A DNA stretch of 64,000 bases from JAAYDY01 sp964500225 (GTDB taxonomy: Bacteria > Planctomycetota > Phycisphaerae > FEN-1346 > JAACEH01), in contig CAZCOA010000010.1 in the NCBI GenBank assembly GCA_964500225.1, forward strand, positions 9,242 to 73,241, given 5' to 3'. The position numbers and the translations under genes are program-made. Numbering within the stretch: position 1 is the first letter of the stretch; each line of letters opens with the position of its first letter. Below, piece after piece: positions 17,792-28,607 of this stretch. Under the pieces are notes generated by a model. That model ran no database searches. It had not been told where the DNA came from and saw only the letters and a list, made by a program, of their open reading frames with translations.

Positions 17792-18814
17792 CTACTTCAC
17801 GCGCGGGCCGGTGACGGCCACGCTCTTGCCGGTGCGGCTGCTCTTGACGTAGGCGTCGATCAACTGCATGGTCGTCACCACGCTTTCAGGGGTGACCGCG
17901 GGTTTCTTGCGGTTGTCCTTGATGGCGGCAACAAACCCCTTGTACACGTTCACCCATTCATTGGGTTTGTCCACCGAAATGGTCTTGTTTGGCGTGTCGG
18001 TGTTGCCCAAATACAGATCGAAGCACTTCTTTTCGGCATTCAGGACTGCCATGCCTTTGGTGCCGGTGATGCGGTAGCGCGGCAGCTTGGCCTTGGTCAG
18101 GCCGCTGACCTCAATCAGGGCCGTCATGCCATCGTCAAACTTGATCATGCCTGTCGCCAAGTCGTCACAGTCCTTGGCCCAGACGCCTCCGAACAGGGTG
18201 GCGAACACTTCGGTGGGCTTGCCAATCGCGAGTTGGTTCACCTGGTCGAGCATGTGAACGCCGAGGTCCAGCAGGATGCCGCCGCCGAACCGCTTGGTCT
18301 CACGCCACTTCTGGTTATACTCCTTCACGCCGAACCCGGCAGCCGAACCGTACAGATGCCAGCGTCCCTCGAACAGGACGACGTCGCCGACGAGCTTCTG
18401 CTGGACGATCTTCTTTGCAGCCAGGAAGTCGGCATCGAAGCGGCGGTTGTGGAACACGCTGAAGACCTTGCCGGTCTTGCGGATGGCGGCAATCGTCTTC
18501 TTCAGTTCGTCGGCCGTGCGGGCGACGGGCTTTTCCGACAGGACGTGTTTGCCGGCCCTGGCGATCTTCAGGGCGATTTCGCAGTGATTGTGCGATGGCG
18601 TGGCCACCGTGACGGCGTGGATGTCCTTATCGGCGAGCAATTCGGCCAGGGAGGCATAGACGCGAGGTATTCCGGCTTCTTTGGCCGCATCGCGGCGAGC
18701 CGGCGTGATGTCGCAGACGGCCAGAAGTTTGGCTCCGGGGATCGCTTCGATGTTCGGCTTGTGAGCCAATCCGGCCATGCGTCCGAAACCGACAATTCCG
18801 AAATTGATCGTCAT
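17792..18814 (-). CDS. Gfo/Idh/MocA family NAD(P)-dependent oxidoreductase
   Basis: 340 aa. N-terminal Rossmann fold with GIVGFGRMAG, then SEKPVART (the EKP motif, about residue 95), and a C-terminal alpha/beta sheet domain with GGGILLDLGVHMLDQ, where the DxGxHxxD-type residues form part of the sugar site. Enzymes of this type oxidise or reduce sugars, inositols or related polyols; the exact substrate is unknown. The start at 18814 is chosen because GGAGG precedes it by six bases and because it begins directly with the nucleotide-binding strand. It is immediately upstream of gltX on the same strand. Confidence 0.88.
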   Translation of the reverse strand: MTINFGIVGFGRMAGLAHKPNIEAIPGAKLLAVCDITPARRDAAKEAGIPRVYASLAELLADKDIHAVTVATPSHNHCEIALKIARAGKHVLSEKPVARTADELKKTIAAIRKTGKVFSVFHNRRFDADFLAAKKIVQQKLVGDVVLFEGRWHLYGSAAGFGVKEYNQKWRETKRFGGGILLDLGVHMLDQVNQLAIGKPTEVFATLFGGVWAKDCDDLATGMIKFDDGMTALIEVSGLTKAKLPRYRITGTKGMAVLNAEKKCFDLYLGNTDTPNKTISVDKPNEWVNVYKGFVAAIKDNRKKPAVTPESVVTTMQLIDAYVKSSRTGKSVAVTGPRVK

Positions 18815-18929
18815 GGTTGTCCTCCGTTGAGGGAGTCGTCTTCCCGGGAAACGGGTAGGCCTGACGAACGGCCGACCCGACCAGAGTATCACCTCACCTA
18901 TCGATTCAGGCCGCGAACGCTTCGCGGCA

Positions 18930-19904
18930 TTACATCATGCCCCATTCCTTAATCTTCTGCTTGATGGCCGGCTGGTCGGAATTAGTTTCGAGGCTGCGGT
19001 GCCACAGGTCCACGGCATTCTGTCGCAGTTCGTGCTGATTGGAATCCTTCAGGAAGAAGATCATGTAGATGGCTGCCAGGGCGTTCATGGCCTGCCAGTC
19101 CTGCGGTGCCAGTTCGAGGCAACGCTGCAACTCCTCGATGGCCACGGTATGGCGGCCGTTGCTGCTGTAGGCGAAAGCCAGCCGTTTGTGGGCCAGGGCG
19201 CTGTTGGGATTCAACTCGACGGCGCGTTTCAGCGCCTCGATCGAGTCGTTCATGCGATTCTGCTTCCAGTAAAGCGTGCCGAGGTTGATGTACACATCCT
19301 GCTGCGACGGATCCAGTTCCAGGGCCTTCTTGTAGGCCCGGATCGCGTCGTACGACCGCCCCATGACGTCGTAGATCGCCCCGAGGTTGCTCCAGGCGAA
19401 CGGCTGATTGGGGTCCAACTCCACCGCCTTTTCGCAGTGGCTGAGCGCCTTCTCGTAATCCTTCAGGTGGTAGTAACAGACGCTCATGTTGATTCGCGTG
19501 GGGACGTTGCGCGGCCTCAGCGCCGCAGCCCCTTCGTAGGTTTCGGCCGCCTCGCTGTTGCGATCCAGCGACTGGTACACCGTGCCGAGGTTGTAGCGGT
19601 ACTCGAACTCGTAGGGCAGCAGCTCGATGGCTCGTTTGTAGGGACCGATGGCCAACGTCAATTTCTGCGGGTCGGACTTGCCCTGCTCGCGGTAGATGTT
19701 GCCGATTTCGCCATAGGCGATAGCGAGCGAGTCGTCCATCCTCACGGCGTCCTCAAACTCGCGCAATGCCTCCTGCGTCTTCTGCTCGTCCAGCAGCATG
19801 TAGCCCAGCCCGGCGTGCTTCAGTGCCTCCTGTTCGTGGCAACCGGTTATCCACGACGTTGCCAGAACCGCGACGGCCGTCAGCAGAGCAGTTCGTTTCG
19901 ACAT
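18930..19904 (-). CDS. TPR-repeat lipoprotein
   Basis: 324 aa. The N-terminus is a lipoprotein signal ending in the lipobox ITGC (Cys about residue 21). About seven tetratricopeptide repeats follow, visible as ALREFEDAVRMDDSLAIAYGEIG, then units ending in ELDPNQPFAWSNLG-like and ELDPSQQDVYINLG-like segments. TPR arrays bind partner proteins, so this is probably a periplasmic or outer-membrane scaffold. The start is fixed by AAGGAG eight bases before the ATG; a longer frame to 20216 is spurious. A promoter lies ~90 bp upstream. Confidence 0.85.
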   Translation of the reverse strand: MSKRTALLTAVAVLATSWITGCHEQEALKHAGLGYMLLDEQKTQEALREFEDAVRMDDSLAIAYGEIGNIYREQGKSDPQKLTLAIGPYKRAIELLPYEFEYRYNLGTVYQSLDRNSEAAETYEGAAALRPRNVPTRINMSVCYYHLKDYEKALSHCEKAVELDPNQPFAWSNLGAIYDVMGRSYDAIRAYKKALELDPSQQDVYINLGTLYWKQNRMNDSIEALKRAVELNPNSALAHKRLAFAYSSNGRHTVAIEELQRCLELAPQDWQAMNALAAIYMIFFLKDSNQHELRQNAVDLWHRSLETNSDQPAIKQKIKEWGMM

Positions 19905-19990
19905 CGTCTGTGCTCCTTGGTGACGTGTGTGTTGCGAGAAGGCGACGTTCCTCGTTACTCGCGGCGAGGCGACCGTCCCATCGAGCCGGA

Positions 19991-20020
19991 ATTGTAACGC
20001 CTTCGGCCCCCGCGTGTCAA
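19991..20020 (-). promoter_or_regulatory. Predicted sigma70-type promoter of the TPR lipoprotein gene
   Basis: Minus strand TTGACA (20015-20020), 18 bp spacer, TACAAT (19991-19996). Confidence 0.65.
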
Positions 20021-20145
20021 AGCCTTTGCCCCGCCTTCGGCGGTCGAGGGGCGACCGGCGGCGAACGATGCGAGACGGTACGCCGGCGCGCAATTTGAGG
20101 TTCGGTGCTTGACAAAGGGCCGCTGCTCGGGCAAAACCTTGCCCT

Positions 20146-21132
20146 ATGAATCGTCTGATCAGGCCGGTGACTATCGGGACGCTGGCCCTGAAGAACAATC
20201 TCGTCATGGCTCCCATGGCCGGCTACACGCAGCGCGGTCTGCGGATGCTCGCGCGGCAATACGGCGCCGCGATGGCCATGACGGAGATGATCAGCGCCTA
20301 CGAAATCCTGCGGCCCAGCAGGAAAACGCGCCGGATGATCCGCATTGTCGAGGAGGATCATCCCCTTGGCGTTCAGGTATTCGGGACGGACCCTTCAATG
20401 ATGGCCGACGCGGCCGCACGCATCGAGCAGATGGGGTGTTTTGACCTGATCGATGTCAACATGGCCTGCCCGGTTCGCAAGATGATTGCCAAAGGCAATG
20501 GCGGGGCGATGCTCCGGACGCCCGACCTGGGGCTGGAGATCCTCAGTGCCATGCGGCGCGCTACCAGGTTGCCGCTGACGGTGAAGGTTCGTCGCGGATA
20601 CGACGCCTCGGCGGCCGGCTGCGAACAGGTGGAGCGGCTGTTGACGGGGGCGGACGAGCTTGGCGTGGATGCCGCCACGATTCATGGCCGCACGGTCGAT
20701 CAGTTGTATCACGGGCAGGCCGACTGGTCGTTTGCCGTCGAGATGGCCGGGCGGTTGAGGATGCCTGTTTTTGGCAGCGGCGACCTTCTGGACGCGTCGT
20801 CCATCCTCGATCGGCTGCGCGGCGGCGGGATCGCCGGTGTGGCCGTGGCTCGTGGGGCAGTGGGGCACCCTTGGATTTTCCGCGAGGCCATAGCCATGGA
20901 CGCCGGTCTGCCCATCGAGCCGGTGTCGCGAACCGAACGGGTCCGATGCATGTGGCAGCACTACGAGATGCTCCGCGACGAGCTGGGCGATTACAGCGCG
21001 ATCCGCATCATGCGACGTTTCGGGATGTTCTATAGCAAAGGCATCGACCGTGCGCGCGAGTCGCGCATGGCGATGGGCAAGGTCGCATCGCGTGACGACC
21101 TGGCGGAAGTCATCAAGGAGTACTTTGAATGA
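20146..21132 (+). CDS. dus: tRNA-dihydrouridine synthase (DusB-like)
   Basis: 328 aa. FMN-dependent TIM barrel. MAPMAGYTQRGLR near residue 22 binds flavin. DVNMACPVRKM carries the catalytic Cys (about residue 108), followed by KGNGGAMLR. HGRTVDQLYHGQADW and GSGDLLDASS contribute to flavin phosphate and tRNA binding. It reduces uridines in the tRNA D loop using NADPH. The leader is short, and a TTGACA at 20109 has no matching -10. The last codons overlap the ATG of the M14-like peptidase gene (ATGA), so the two are translationally coupled. Confidence 0.93.
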   Translation: MNRLIRPVTIGTLALKNNLVMAPMAGYTQRGLRMLARQYGAAMAMTEMISAYEILRPSRKTRRMIRIVEEDHPLGVQVFGTDPSMMADAAARIEQMGCFDLIDVNMACPVRKMIAKGNGGAMLRTPDLGLEILSAMRRATRLPLTVKVRRGYDASAAGCEQVERLLTGADELGVDAATIHGRTVDQLYHGQADWSFAVEMAGRLRMPVFGSGDLLDASSILDRLRGGGIAGVAVARGAVGHPWIFREAIAMDAGLPIEPVSRTERVRCMWQHYEMLRDELGDYSAIRIMRRFGMFYSKGIDRARESRMAMGKVASRDDLAEVIKEYFE

Positions 21133-22202
21133 ACGCAGGGCTGAGGTACGGTCGGTTTGAGATTCCCGGTCTCCAGGAGCGTCCGCCTTGGTGGTGTGTC
21201 CGCCCGGGGGAGATCACGGCCGCGGTGGAGGCTGCCACGAAGGGCGAAGTACGCCGAATTGCCACGACGCCGGGAGGGTTCCCGGTGTGGGCGGTCGCGT
21301 ATGGACCGCCACAAGCGCGGCCTGGCACGGCCACATGGTGTATTGGGTCAAACTCGCGCAACATGGCCTCGTACAGAACCAGCGAGAACACTCCCCAGGT
21401 GGTCGTGCTGCTGTGCGGGGTGCATGGAGCGGAAGCCGAATCTGTCGCCGGCGCCGTCAATATGCTCTCGCTCCTGGAGACGGGCCGCGATTTGAAGGAC
21501 GACTGCCGGCCGCATCTGCTTGACCTGATGTCGCGGTATCGCGTCGTGATTCTGCCGTGTGTGAACATGGATGGCCGCGCGGTCAGTCCGGACCATCTTC
21601 GCGGCGCCGACCCGGACCAGTTCCGTCGCGCGAGCCAGGGCTACTGGGCCGACGGAACGGAAATCGGCTACCCGGCATGCAAGGAATACGCACCGCTGCC
21701 GCTGGAGCGGGTGGGGCACCCCGGCGGTTATCCCAACGCCGAAGGGTACAACATTCAGCACGACTGCTGCCCCGGCGACCTGCGGACGCCCGAGGCACGC
21801 GGCGTGCTGAAACTCGTGGCCGACGAACAGGCCGACTTGGTGCTCAACCTGCACTCGCACACCATCGGCGGGCAGGTGCTTGGCGATTCGTTGCTGGCCT
21901 ACCCGCTGCACGTTCAGCGCGTACACGCTTACAAGCAGCGCATCCATGATGCTCTGGAGGCGAAAGGGTTGCGGCCTGCGTCCGTCCACCCGATCGAGCA
22001 ACGCAGCGGGTTGAACCTTAATACGGCGTGCGTGATGGCGTCGGGCGGGCTGGCCGTGACGTTCGAACAGTCGGCCACTGCCGAGTGGTCCTTCGACGAG
22101 GCGCTGGAGATTCATTACACGGTGGTGGAAACGTTTCTGGAGTGGGGCCTCAAGGAGCCCTTCAGCCCGCGGCTGGCCGTTGCGCGCGGCAAGACGGAGT
22201 AG
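21129..22202 (+). CDS. M14-like zinc carboxypeptidase/deacylase
   Basis: 357 aa. The zinc motif HGAE (HxxE) sits in LLCGVHGAEAES near residue 97, and the third ligand His is in LNLHSHTIGG. PCVNMDGR is the substrate-binding Asn-Arg region of M14 enzymes, and the Glu in LAVTFEQS near the C-terminus matches the catalytic base position. No signal peptide is seen, so it is probably cytoplasmic. Members remove C-terminal residues or acyl groups; the substrate is unknown. It shares an ATGA overlap with dus, an uncommon pairing. Confidence 0.82.
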   Translation: MNAGLRYGRFEIPGLQERPPWWCVRPGEITAAVEAATKGEVRRIATTPGGFPVWAVAYGPPQARPGTATWCIGSNSRNMASYRTSENTPQVVVLLCGVHGAEAESVAGAVNMLSLLETGRDLKDDCRPHLLDLMSRYRVVILPCVNMDGRAVSPDHLRGADPDQFRRASQGYWADGTEIGYPACKEYAPLPLERVGHPGGYPNAEGYNIQHDCCPGDLRTPEARGVLKLVADEQADLVLNLHSHTIGGQVLGDSLLAYPLHVQRVHAYKQRIHDALEAKGLRPASVHPIEQRSGLNLNTACVMASGGLAVTFEQSATAEWSFDEALEIHYTVVETFLEWGLKEPFSPRLAVARGKTE

Positions 22203-22305
22203 GGGGGCATGCCGAGCAAGTCGGCGAGTCTGTCGCCCTGGGTTGCGGCCGCTGAACAAAGTGCCCTGACTGTTCGATTCCGGCGGCGCTCACCAGTCGC
22301 TGGGT

Positions 22306-23289
22306 TCAGTCCCCGTAGCCGTCAGGGTGCTCGCAGTGCCAGCGCCAGGCGGTTTCGATGATCGACTCCAATTGCGGAAAGCGCGGCTTCCAACCCAGTT
22401 CGCCGGCGATCTTCTCGCTTGACGCCACGAGGACGGCCGGATCGCCCGGGCGGCGCGGAGCCTCGTCGTGGGGAATCTCCCTGCCCGTGACCTTCGCTGC
22501 CGTGTCGATCACCTCGCGCACCGAGTAGCCGCTCCCGTTGCCCAGATTGTAGATGCGACGATCGCCGGGCCTCATGGCTTCCAGCGCCAGGATGTGGGCC
22601 TGGGCTAGATCGTAGATGTGGATGTAGTCGCGAATGCATGTTCCGTCCGGCGTATCATAATCTGTGCCGAAGATGGATACGCTGTCGCGCTTGCCCATAG
22701 CCGCATAGAGCACCAGGGGAATGAGATGCGTTTCCGGGTCGTGGTCCTCACCCATGGTGCCGTCGGGGGCTGCACCGGCAGCATTGAAGTACCGCAGCGC
22801 CGCGTACCCGATGCCGTAGGCATGCGAGAAGTCGGCGAGGGCTTGCTCGAACATGAGTTTTGTGCGGCCGTAGGGGTTGATCGGCTGCTGTGGATGGCTC
22901 TCGGTGATTGGCGTCTCGACCGGATTGCCGTAGGTGGCTGCCGTTGACGAGAAGACGATTTTGCCCACGTCGGCCGCCCGCATGGCCCGCAACAGGTTCA
23001 GTGCATTGGAGATGTTGTTGATGTAATATTTCTGCGGTTCTATTACGGACTCGCCCACGTAGCAGTTGGCGGCGAAGTGCATGACGGCATCATAGGGTCG
23101 CGCTTTCATGGCCGCTGTCAGGGCGTCAAGGTCGGCCAGGTCGCCGCGCACCAAACGCGCCACGGGCACCGACGATGCATGGCCTTCCGACAGGTTGTCG
23201 TAAACCGTCGGCTCGTGGCCGGCCTCCAGCAGGAGCCGTACGGTATGCGACCCGATGTAGCCCGCACCGCCCGTCACAAAAACGTTCAT
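22306..23289 (-). CDS. galE: UDP-glucose 4-epimerase
   Basis: 327 aa. Extended SDR with TGGAGYIGSHTVRLLL at the N-terminus, the FSSTAATYG serine segment and the catalytic PYGRTKLMFE (YxxxK, about residue 147). The sugar-binding NPYG and RYFNAAGA segments fit GalE. It interconverts UDP-glucose and UDP-galactose for surface glycans. It lies 118 bp downstream of the UDP-glucuronate decarboxylase gene on the same strand and is probably the last gene of the ispF-cysS-ruv unit. No good terminator was found between it and the convergent peptidase gene. Confidence 0.94.
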   Translation of the reverse strand: MNVFVTGGAGYIGSHTVRLLLEAGHEPTVYDNLSEGHASSVPVARLVRGDLADLDALTAAMKARPYDAVMHFAANCYVGESVIEPQKYYINNISNALNLLRAMRAADVGKIVFSSTAATYGNPVETPITESHPQQPINPYGRTKLMFEQALADFSHAYGIGYAALRYFNAAGAAPDGTMGEDHDPETHLIPLVLYAAMGKRDSVSIFGTDYDTPDGTCIRDYIHIYDLAQAHILALEAMRPGDRRIYNLGNGSGYSVREVIDTAAKVTGREIPHDEAPRRPGDPAVLVASSEKIAGELGWKPRFPQLESIIETAWRWHCEHPDGYGD

Positions 23290-23407
23290 GGGGTGAGTCC
23301 TCTCGATCGCTTGTGTACGTGTCGCGCAAAGGTGCTGCCCGGTGGCGGGCCGTTAGGCCCGAGCCTGTTGCCGCAACATAAGCCGCCCGTGCCCGGAAGC
23401 AGGGGCA

Positions 23408-24349
23408 TTACTTGCTGCCGACGACGGACTTGAAGTATTCCAGCGTCAGCCGCAACCCCTCGCGCCGCGGGACGGTGGGTTCCCAGCCGAGCAGGCGTCG
23501 GGCCCGCGAAATATCCGGTCGTCGCCTGTGCGGATCGTCCTGGGGCAACTCGCGATACTCCAGCTTCGACGTTGAACCGGTGAGCTCCATTATCTCCTGG
23601 GCGAATTCCAATACGGTGACTTCCTCGGGATTGCCAAGGTTTACCGGATAGGGGCCGGCGTCGGTTTCCATCAGCCGGACGAGGCCATCCACCAAGTCGG
23701 ATACATAGCAGAAACTCCGTGTCTGGGATCCGTCGCCAAAAACAGTCAGTGGTTCGCCGCATAGGGCCTGAGCGACGAAACTGGGCAGCACGCGTCCGTC
23801 GTCCAGCCTCATCCGGGGGCCATAGGTGTTGAAGATGCGGGCGATCCGCACGTCGGTCTTGTGGTACCGGTGATAGGCGGTCACGAGGGCTTCGGCGAAC
23901 CGTTTCGATTCGTCGTACACACTGCGCGGACCCACAGGATTGACGTTGCCGAAATAGTCTTCGGTCTGCGGATGCACAAGCGGATCGCCGTAGCACTCGC
24001 TGGTGGAGGCCTGGAGTAGCCGCGCGCCGGTAGCTCGTGCCAGGTCAAGCATCGCTTGCATGCCGCGCGACCCCACGGCCAGCGTTTCCAGCCCCAGACG
24101 GTGGTAGTCCGCCGGCGAGGCAGGCGACGCCAGGTTGTAGATGCGGTCCAGCGGCACAGTCGGCTCGAATCCGTCGCAGATGTCCACATTGTGGAACGAA
24201 AACCGTTCGTGTCCCTCGAGATGTTGCAGGTTGGCGAGGGTTCCTGTGCAGAGGTTGTCCAGACCCACCACGACGTGTCCGTCGGCCAGCAACCGATCCA
24301 CCAGGTGCGATCCGAGAAAGCCAGCAGCGCCGGTGACGAGGATGTTCAT
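23408..24349 (-). CDS. uxs: UDP-glucuronate decarboxylase-type SDR (UDP-xylose synthase)
   Basis: 313 aa. N-terminal TGAAGFLGSHLVDRLL, then NLASPASPADY, TSECYGDP and the catalytic VYDESKRFAE (YxxxK near residue 145), followed by ARIFNTYGPRM. The NLASPASP and DESKR wording matches UXS enzymes, which convert UDP-glucuronate to UDP-xylose using bound NAD+. A related dTDP- or UDP-sugar epimerase role cannot be excluded. The ATG overlaps the ruvB stop by four bases, so it is translationally coupled to ruvB. Confidence 0.88.
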   Translation of the reverse strand: MNILVTGAAGFLGSHLVDRLLADGHVVVGLDNLCTGTLANLQHLEGHERFSFHNVDICDGFEPTVPLDRIYNLASPASPADYHRLGLETLAVGSRGMQAMLDLARATGARLLQASTSECYGDPLVHPQTEDYFGNVNPVGPRSVYDESKRFAEALVTAYHRYHKTDVRIARIFNTYGPRMRLDDGRVLPSFVAQALCGEPLTVFGDGSQTRSFCYVSDLVDGLVRLMETDAGPYPVNLGNPEEVTVLEFAQEIMELTGSTSKLEYRELPQDDPHRRRPDISRARRLLGWEPTVPRREGLRLTLEYFKSVVGSK

Positions 24350-25404
24350 GGGGACTCTTCCTCGGCAAACAGGTCCGGTTCATCGGCTATCGGGGCACGT
24401 CGCGGAGGAGCCTTCTTGCCGAGAACTTCAAAGGCTCGGTCCATGGCGATGCGGCCCTGTCGCGTGCGGCCCACGAGGCCCTCCTTCAGTAGGTACGGCT
24501 CCACCATGTCCACCAGTGTGTCCACTTCTTCATTGAGCGTTGCCGCCAGGGCCTCGATGCCCACGGGGCCGCCGTGGTAGTAATCCACGATCGTGGACAG
24601 AAACCGGCGATCCAGGTCGTCGAGCCCGTTGGCGTCAATGCCTTCCATCGCCAGCGCCTGAGCAACGACGCCGATATCGGCCTTGCCATCAGCCCGGACC
24701 TGGGCGAAGTCGCGCACGCGGCGCATCAGGCGGTTGGCGATTCGCGGCGTGCCGCGGCTGCGGCGGGTGATTTCGCCCAAGGCGTCAGGCGTGATGTCCA
24801 ACTCCAACAGGTGGGCCGCACGGCGGCATATCTCGGCCAGGTCCTCCTCGGGATAGAACTCGAAGTGGTGGAACAGGCCGAACCGTGCCCTCAGCGGAGC
24901 CGAGAGCGCCCCGGCCCGTGTCGTGGCGCCGATCAGGGTAAACGGTTCCAGGTTGAAGTTGAACGCCCGCGCGAAGCTCCCGCGGTCCATCGTGATGTCG
25001 ATCTTGAAGTCTTCCATGGCGGGGTAGATATATTCCTCGACCATCGGGCTGAGGCGGTGGATTTCGTCGATGAAGAGCACCTCGCCGCGCTTCAGGTTTG
25101 TCAGGATGCCGACCAGGTCGGCCGGCCGGGTCAGGGCAGGGCCGCTGCTGACACGCAGCGGCGCATTCATCTCCTTGGCCACAATGTGCGCCACGGTGGT
25201 CTTGCCCAGCCCGGGCGGGCCGTAAAACAGAATGTGCTCCAGCGGTTCCTGCCGCTTCTTCGCCGCTTCGATGGCGATGCGCAGCTTCTCGATCAGTTTC
25301 TTTTGGCCGATGCACTCGCTGAGGCTCTGCGGGCGCAGCGACCAGTTGAAGTGGTCTTCGGCCGGGCCGTCCGGTTCCGGGCTGACAATTCGTTCGCGAG
25401 GCAT
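24346..25404 (-). CDS. ruvB: Holliday junction branch-migration ATPase RuvB
   Basis: 352 aa. AAA+ motor with Walker A GPPGLGKTT (about residue 65), Walker B LFIDEIHRL, sensor 1 GATTRAG and arginine-finger region RARFGLFHH. The C-terminal winged helix contains RGTPRIANRLMRRVRDFA and KEGLVGRTRQGR. It forms hexamers that pump DNA through the RuvA-bound junction. The gene follows ruvA by 9 bp in the order ruvC-ruvA-ruvB. Confidence 0.98.
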   Translation of the reverse strand: MPRERIVSPEPDGPAEDHFNWSLRPQSLSECIGQKKLIEKLRIAIEAAKKRQEPLEHILFYGPPGLGKTTVAHIVAKEMNAPLRVSSGPALTRPADLVGILTNLKRGEVLFIDEIHRLSPMVEEYIYPAMEDFKIDITMDRGSFARAFNFNLEPFTLIGATTRAGALSAPLRARFGLFHHFEFYPEEDLAEICRRAAHLLELDITPDALGEITRRSRGTPRIANRLMRRVRDFAQVRADGKADIGVVAQALAMEGIDANGLDDLDRRFLSTIVDYYHGGPVGIEALAATLNEEVDTLVDMVEPYLLKEGLVGRTRQGRIAMDRAFEVLGKKAPPRRAPIADEPDLFAEEESP

Positions 25405-25413
25405 GGTCTATCC

Positions 25414-26031
25414 TTACCGGGCTGCGTGTCGGAAGCATTCCTGAAGCAACTGCTCGACGGACTCGCCTTTGGCCCCGGCGGCCAGCGTGCGGCCGATGAG
25501 GTCTTCGGCCTCGCCGCGACGGTATCCCAGGGCCATCAGGGCGCTGAGGACCTCCGCCTGCACGCCTTCGCCGGCCACGGGCGCCGCCGTCGTGGCCGCA
25601 CCGATACCGAAGGTCTTCAGCTTGCCATTCAACTCGGCGATGGTCTTCTCGGCCGTGCGCTTCCCGATGCCCGGCAATTGGGCTAGCAAGGCCACGTTGC
25701 GGGCTTCGATTGCCCCGGCGATGTCAGCCATGGGGATTGTCATGGCCTTCAGGCCCTTGTTTACGCCGATGCCCGGCACCGTGATGAACCGCACAAAGAA
25801 GTCGCGCTCGGCCTCGGTCAGGAATCCCACGAGTCGCGAGGCCAGATTGCCGAATGAGGTGTTGCCTTCGATATACTCGATCGTGTGCAGCGTGACGCGC
25901 TGACCCACGCGTGCGTGAAGCTCCGGCAGGCTCACCGCCGGAACGAATACCTCGTACGTCAGGTCGTCGAGGTCCAGGTACACGCTGGCGGTTCGGACTT
26001 CCGCGACAGTGCCGCGAATACGGGCAATCAT
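25414..26031 (-). CDS. ruvA: Holliday junction-binding protein RuvA
   Basis: 205 aa. It begins MIARIRGTVAEV, the standard RuvA start, which overlaps the ruvC stop in an ATGA. The OB-fold domain (1-65) is followed by two helix-hairpin-helix motifs, VPGIGVNKGLKAM and LPGIGKRTAEKTIAEL. After a linker comes the C-terminal domain III (ALMALGYRRGEAEDLI) that contacts RuvB. An in-frame upstream extension to 26070 lies within ruvC and is rejected. Confidence 0.97.
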   Translation of the reverse strand: MIARIRGTVAEVRTASVYLDLDDLTYEVFVPAVSLPELHARVGQRVTLHTIEYIEGNTSFGNLASRLVGFLTEAERDFFVRFITVPGIGVNKGLKAMTIPMADIAGAIEARNVALLAQLPGIGKRTAEKTIAELNGKLKTFGIGAATTAAPVAGEGVQAEVLSALMALGYRRGEAEDLIGRTLAAGAKGESVEQLLQECFRHAAR

Positions 26032-26519
26032 GCTCTCAGTCTCCGGCTGCTCAACGCGTGGGCGTGACACAGGGCGATGGCCAGCGCGTCGGCCACGTCC
26101 GGCGGCTCCGGCGGCCGTGGTAGGCCGAACGCCGCCTGCACGGCTCGCTGCACCTGCTGTTTGCCGGCGTGGCCGCTGTTGGTCACGGCCTGCTTGACAC
26201 GATTCGGCGCGTAGCCCTCGACGGGCACCTCGGCCTCGGCGGCCGCCAGGAAGATGACGCCCCGCGCGTGGCCCATCAGGATCGCCGTCTTCGGATGCGA
26301 GTATGTCGAGAACAACTGCTCCACCACCGCCACGTCCGGCTTGAACTCCCGAAACACCTCGGCGATCCCGTCATGAATCTCCCGGACGCGCTGCTCCAGG
26401 GCGGCCCTGGGGTCGGCGCGGATCACGCCGGCCTCGACCAGTCTCAGACCGCGGCCGGTCACGTCCACCAGCCCGTACCCCGTCCGTTGCAATCCAGGAT
26501 CGATACCGAGTATGCGCAA
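26028..26519 (-). CDS. ruvC: Holliday junction resolvase RuvC
   Basis: 163 aa from a TTG start at 26519. Catalytic acidic residues lie in RILGIDPGLQRTGYG (D7-equivalent), VVEQLFSTYSHPKTA and the C-terminal PDVADALAIALCHAH. The TTG is preferred because GGAG is five bases upstream and the product then begins MRILGIDPG as in the family. A GTG at 26537 would add six residues and overlap cysS by 16 bases. RuvC resolves junctions bound by RuvAB, encoded just downstream. Confidence 0.95.
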   Translation of the reverse strand: MRILGIDPGLQRTGYGLVDVTGRGLRLVEAGVIRADPRAALEQRVREIHDGIAEVFREFKPDVAVVEQLFSTYSHPKTAILMGHARGVIFLAAAEAEVPVEGYAPNRVKQAVTNSGHAGKQQVQRAVQAAFGLPRPPEPPDVADALAIALCHAHALSSRRLRA

Positions 26520-26521
26520 GG

Positions 26522-27976
<1,455 letters not shown>

Positions 27977-28022
27977 CAGACTCCTCGAACTCCAGGCTGC
28001 TCCGGTCAGTGCCTCGTGGCAC

Positions 28023-28502
28023 TCAGGCCAGCACGACTACCGCATGGCAGGCAATGGCCTCGCGGCGGCCGACGGCATCCAGCCCTTCGTTGGTGCGTGC
28101 CTTGACGCCTACGGCCTCGCCAGGCAATCCCAACAGATCCGCCAGACTGTCGCGAATCTCCTGCTTCATCGGTCCGAGCTTCGGCCGCTCGGCCAGGATC
28201 GTGATATCCACCGACCGAACTGTGTATCCGGCGGCCCTCGCCTCGTCCACGGCCGTGCGCAGGATGACACGGCTGTCGAGTCCCTCGGTCTGCGGGTCGT
28301 TGTCGGGAAAATGTTCGCCGATGTCGCCCGATCCGATGGCTCCGAAGATCGCGTCGCTCAACGCGTGCAGTACGGCGTCGCCGTCGCTGTGACCCAGAAG
28401 CCCCCGGTCCGACTCGATCCGCACACCGCCAAGCACCAGAAGCCGGCCCGACGAGAGGCGGTGAATGTCGTACCCGAATCCAACGCGCGGCACTGTCTTC
28501 AT
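28023..28502 (-). CDS. ispF: 2-C-methyl-D-erythritol 2,4-cyclodiphosphate synthase
   Basis: 159 aa, normal length. VGFGYDIHRL holds the zinc-binding Asp and His, LLGHSDGDAVLHALSDAIFGA the next conserved block, and FPDNDP the loop that closes the site. TNEGLDAVGRREAIACHAVV ends the protein. It makes the cyclic diphosphate intermediate of the MEP isoprenoid pathway, acting as a cytoplasmic trimer. It heads the minus-strand unit ispF-cysS-ruvC-ruvA-ruvB-uxs, with galE likely included. Confidence 0.97.
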   Translation of the reverse strand: MKTVPRVGFGYDIHRLSSGRLLVLGGVRIESDRGLLGHSDGDAVLHALSDAIFGAIGSGDIGEHFPDNDPQTEGLDSRVILRTAVDEARAAGYTVRSVDITILAERPKLGPMKQEIRDSLADLLGLPGEAVGVKARTNEGLDAVGRREAIACHAVVVLA

Positions 28503-28607
28503 GGCCGTTTCTCCGGAAGCCGTCGCTCACAACGGCCCACGATTCGCGCCAGTCTATCCGAGCCGTCTGCCGACTTCAAGGGCGCACATGCCGTCGGCGC
28601 CGTAAGG

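Noticed and set aside
20109..20114. Perfect TTGACA upstream of dus
   Set aside because: No acceptable -10 sequence lies 15-19 bases downstream.
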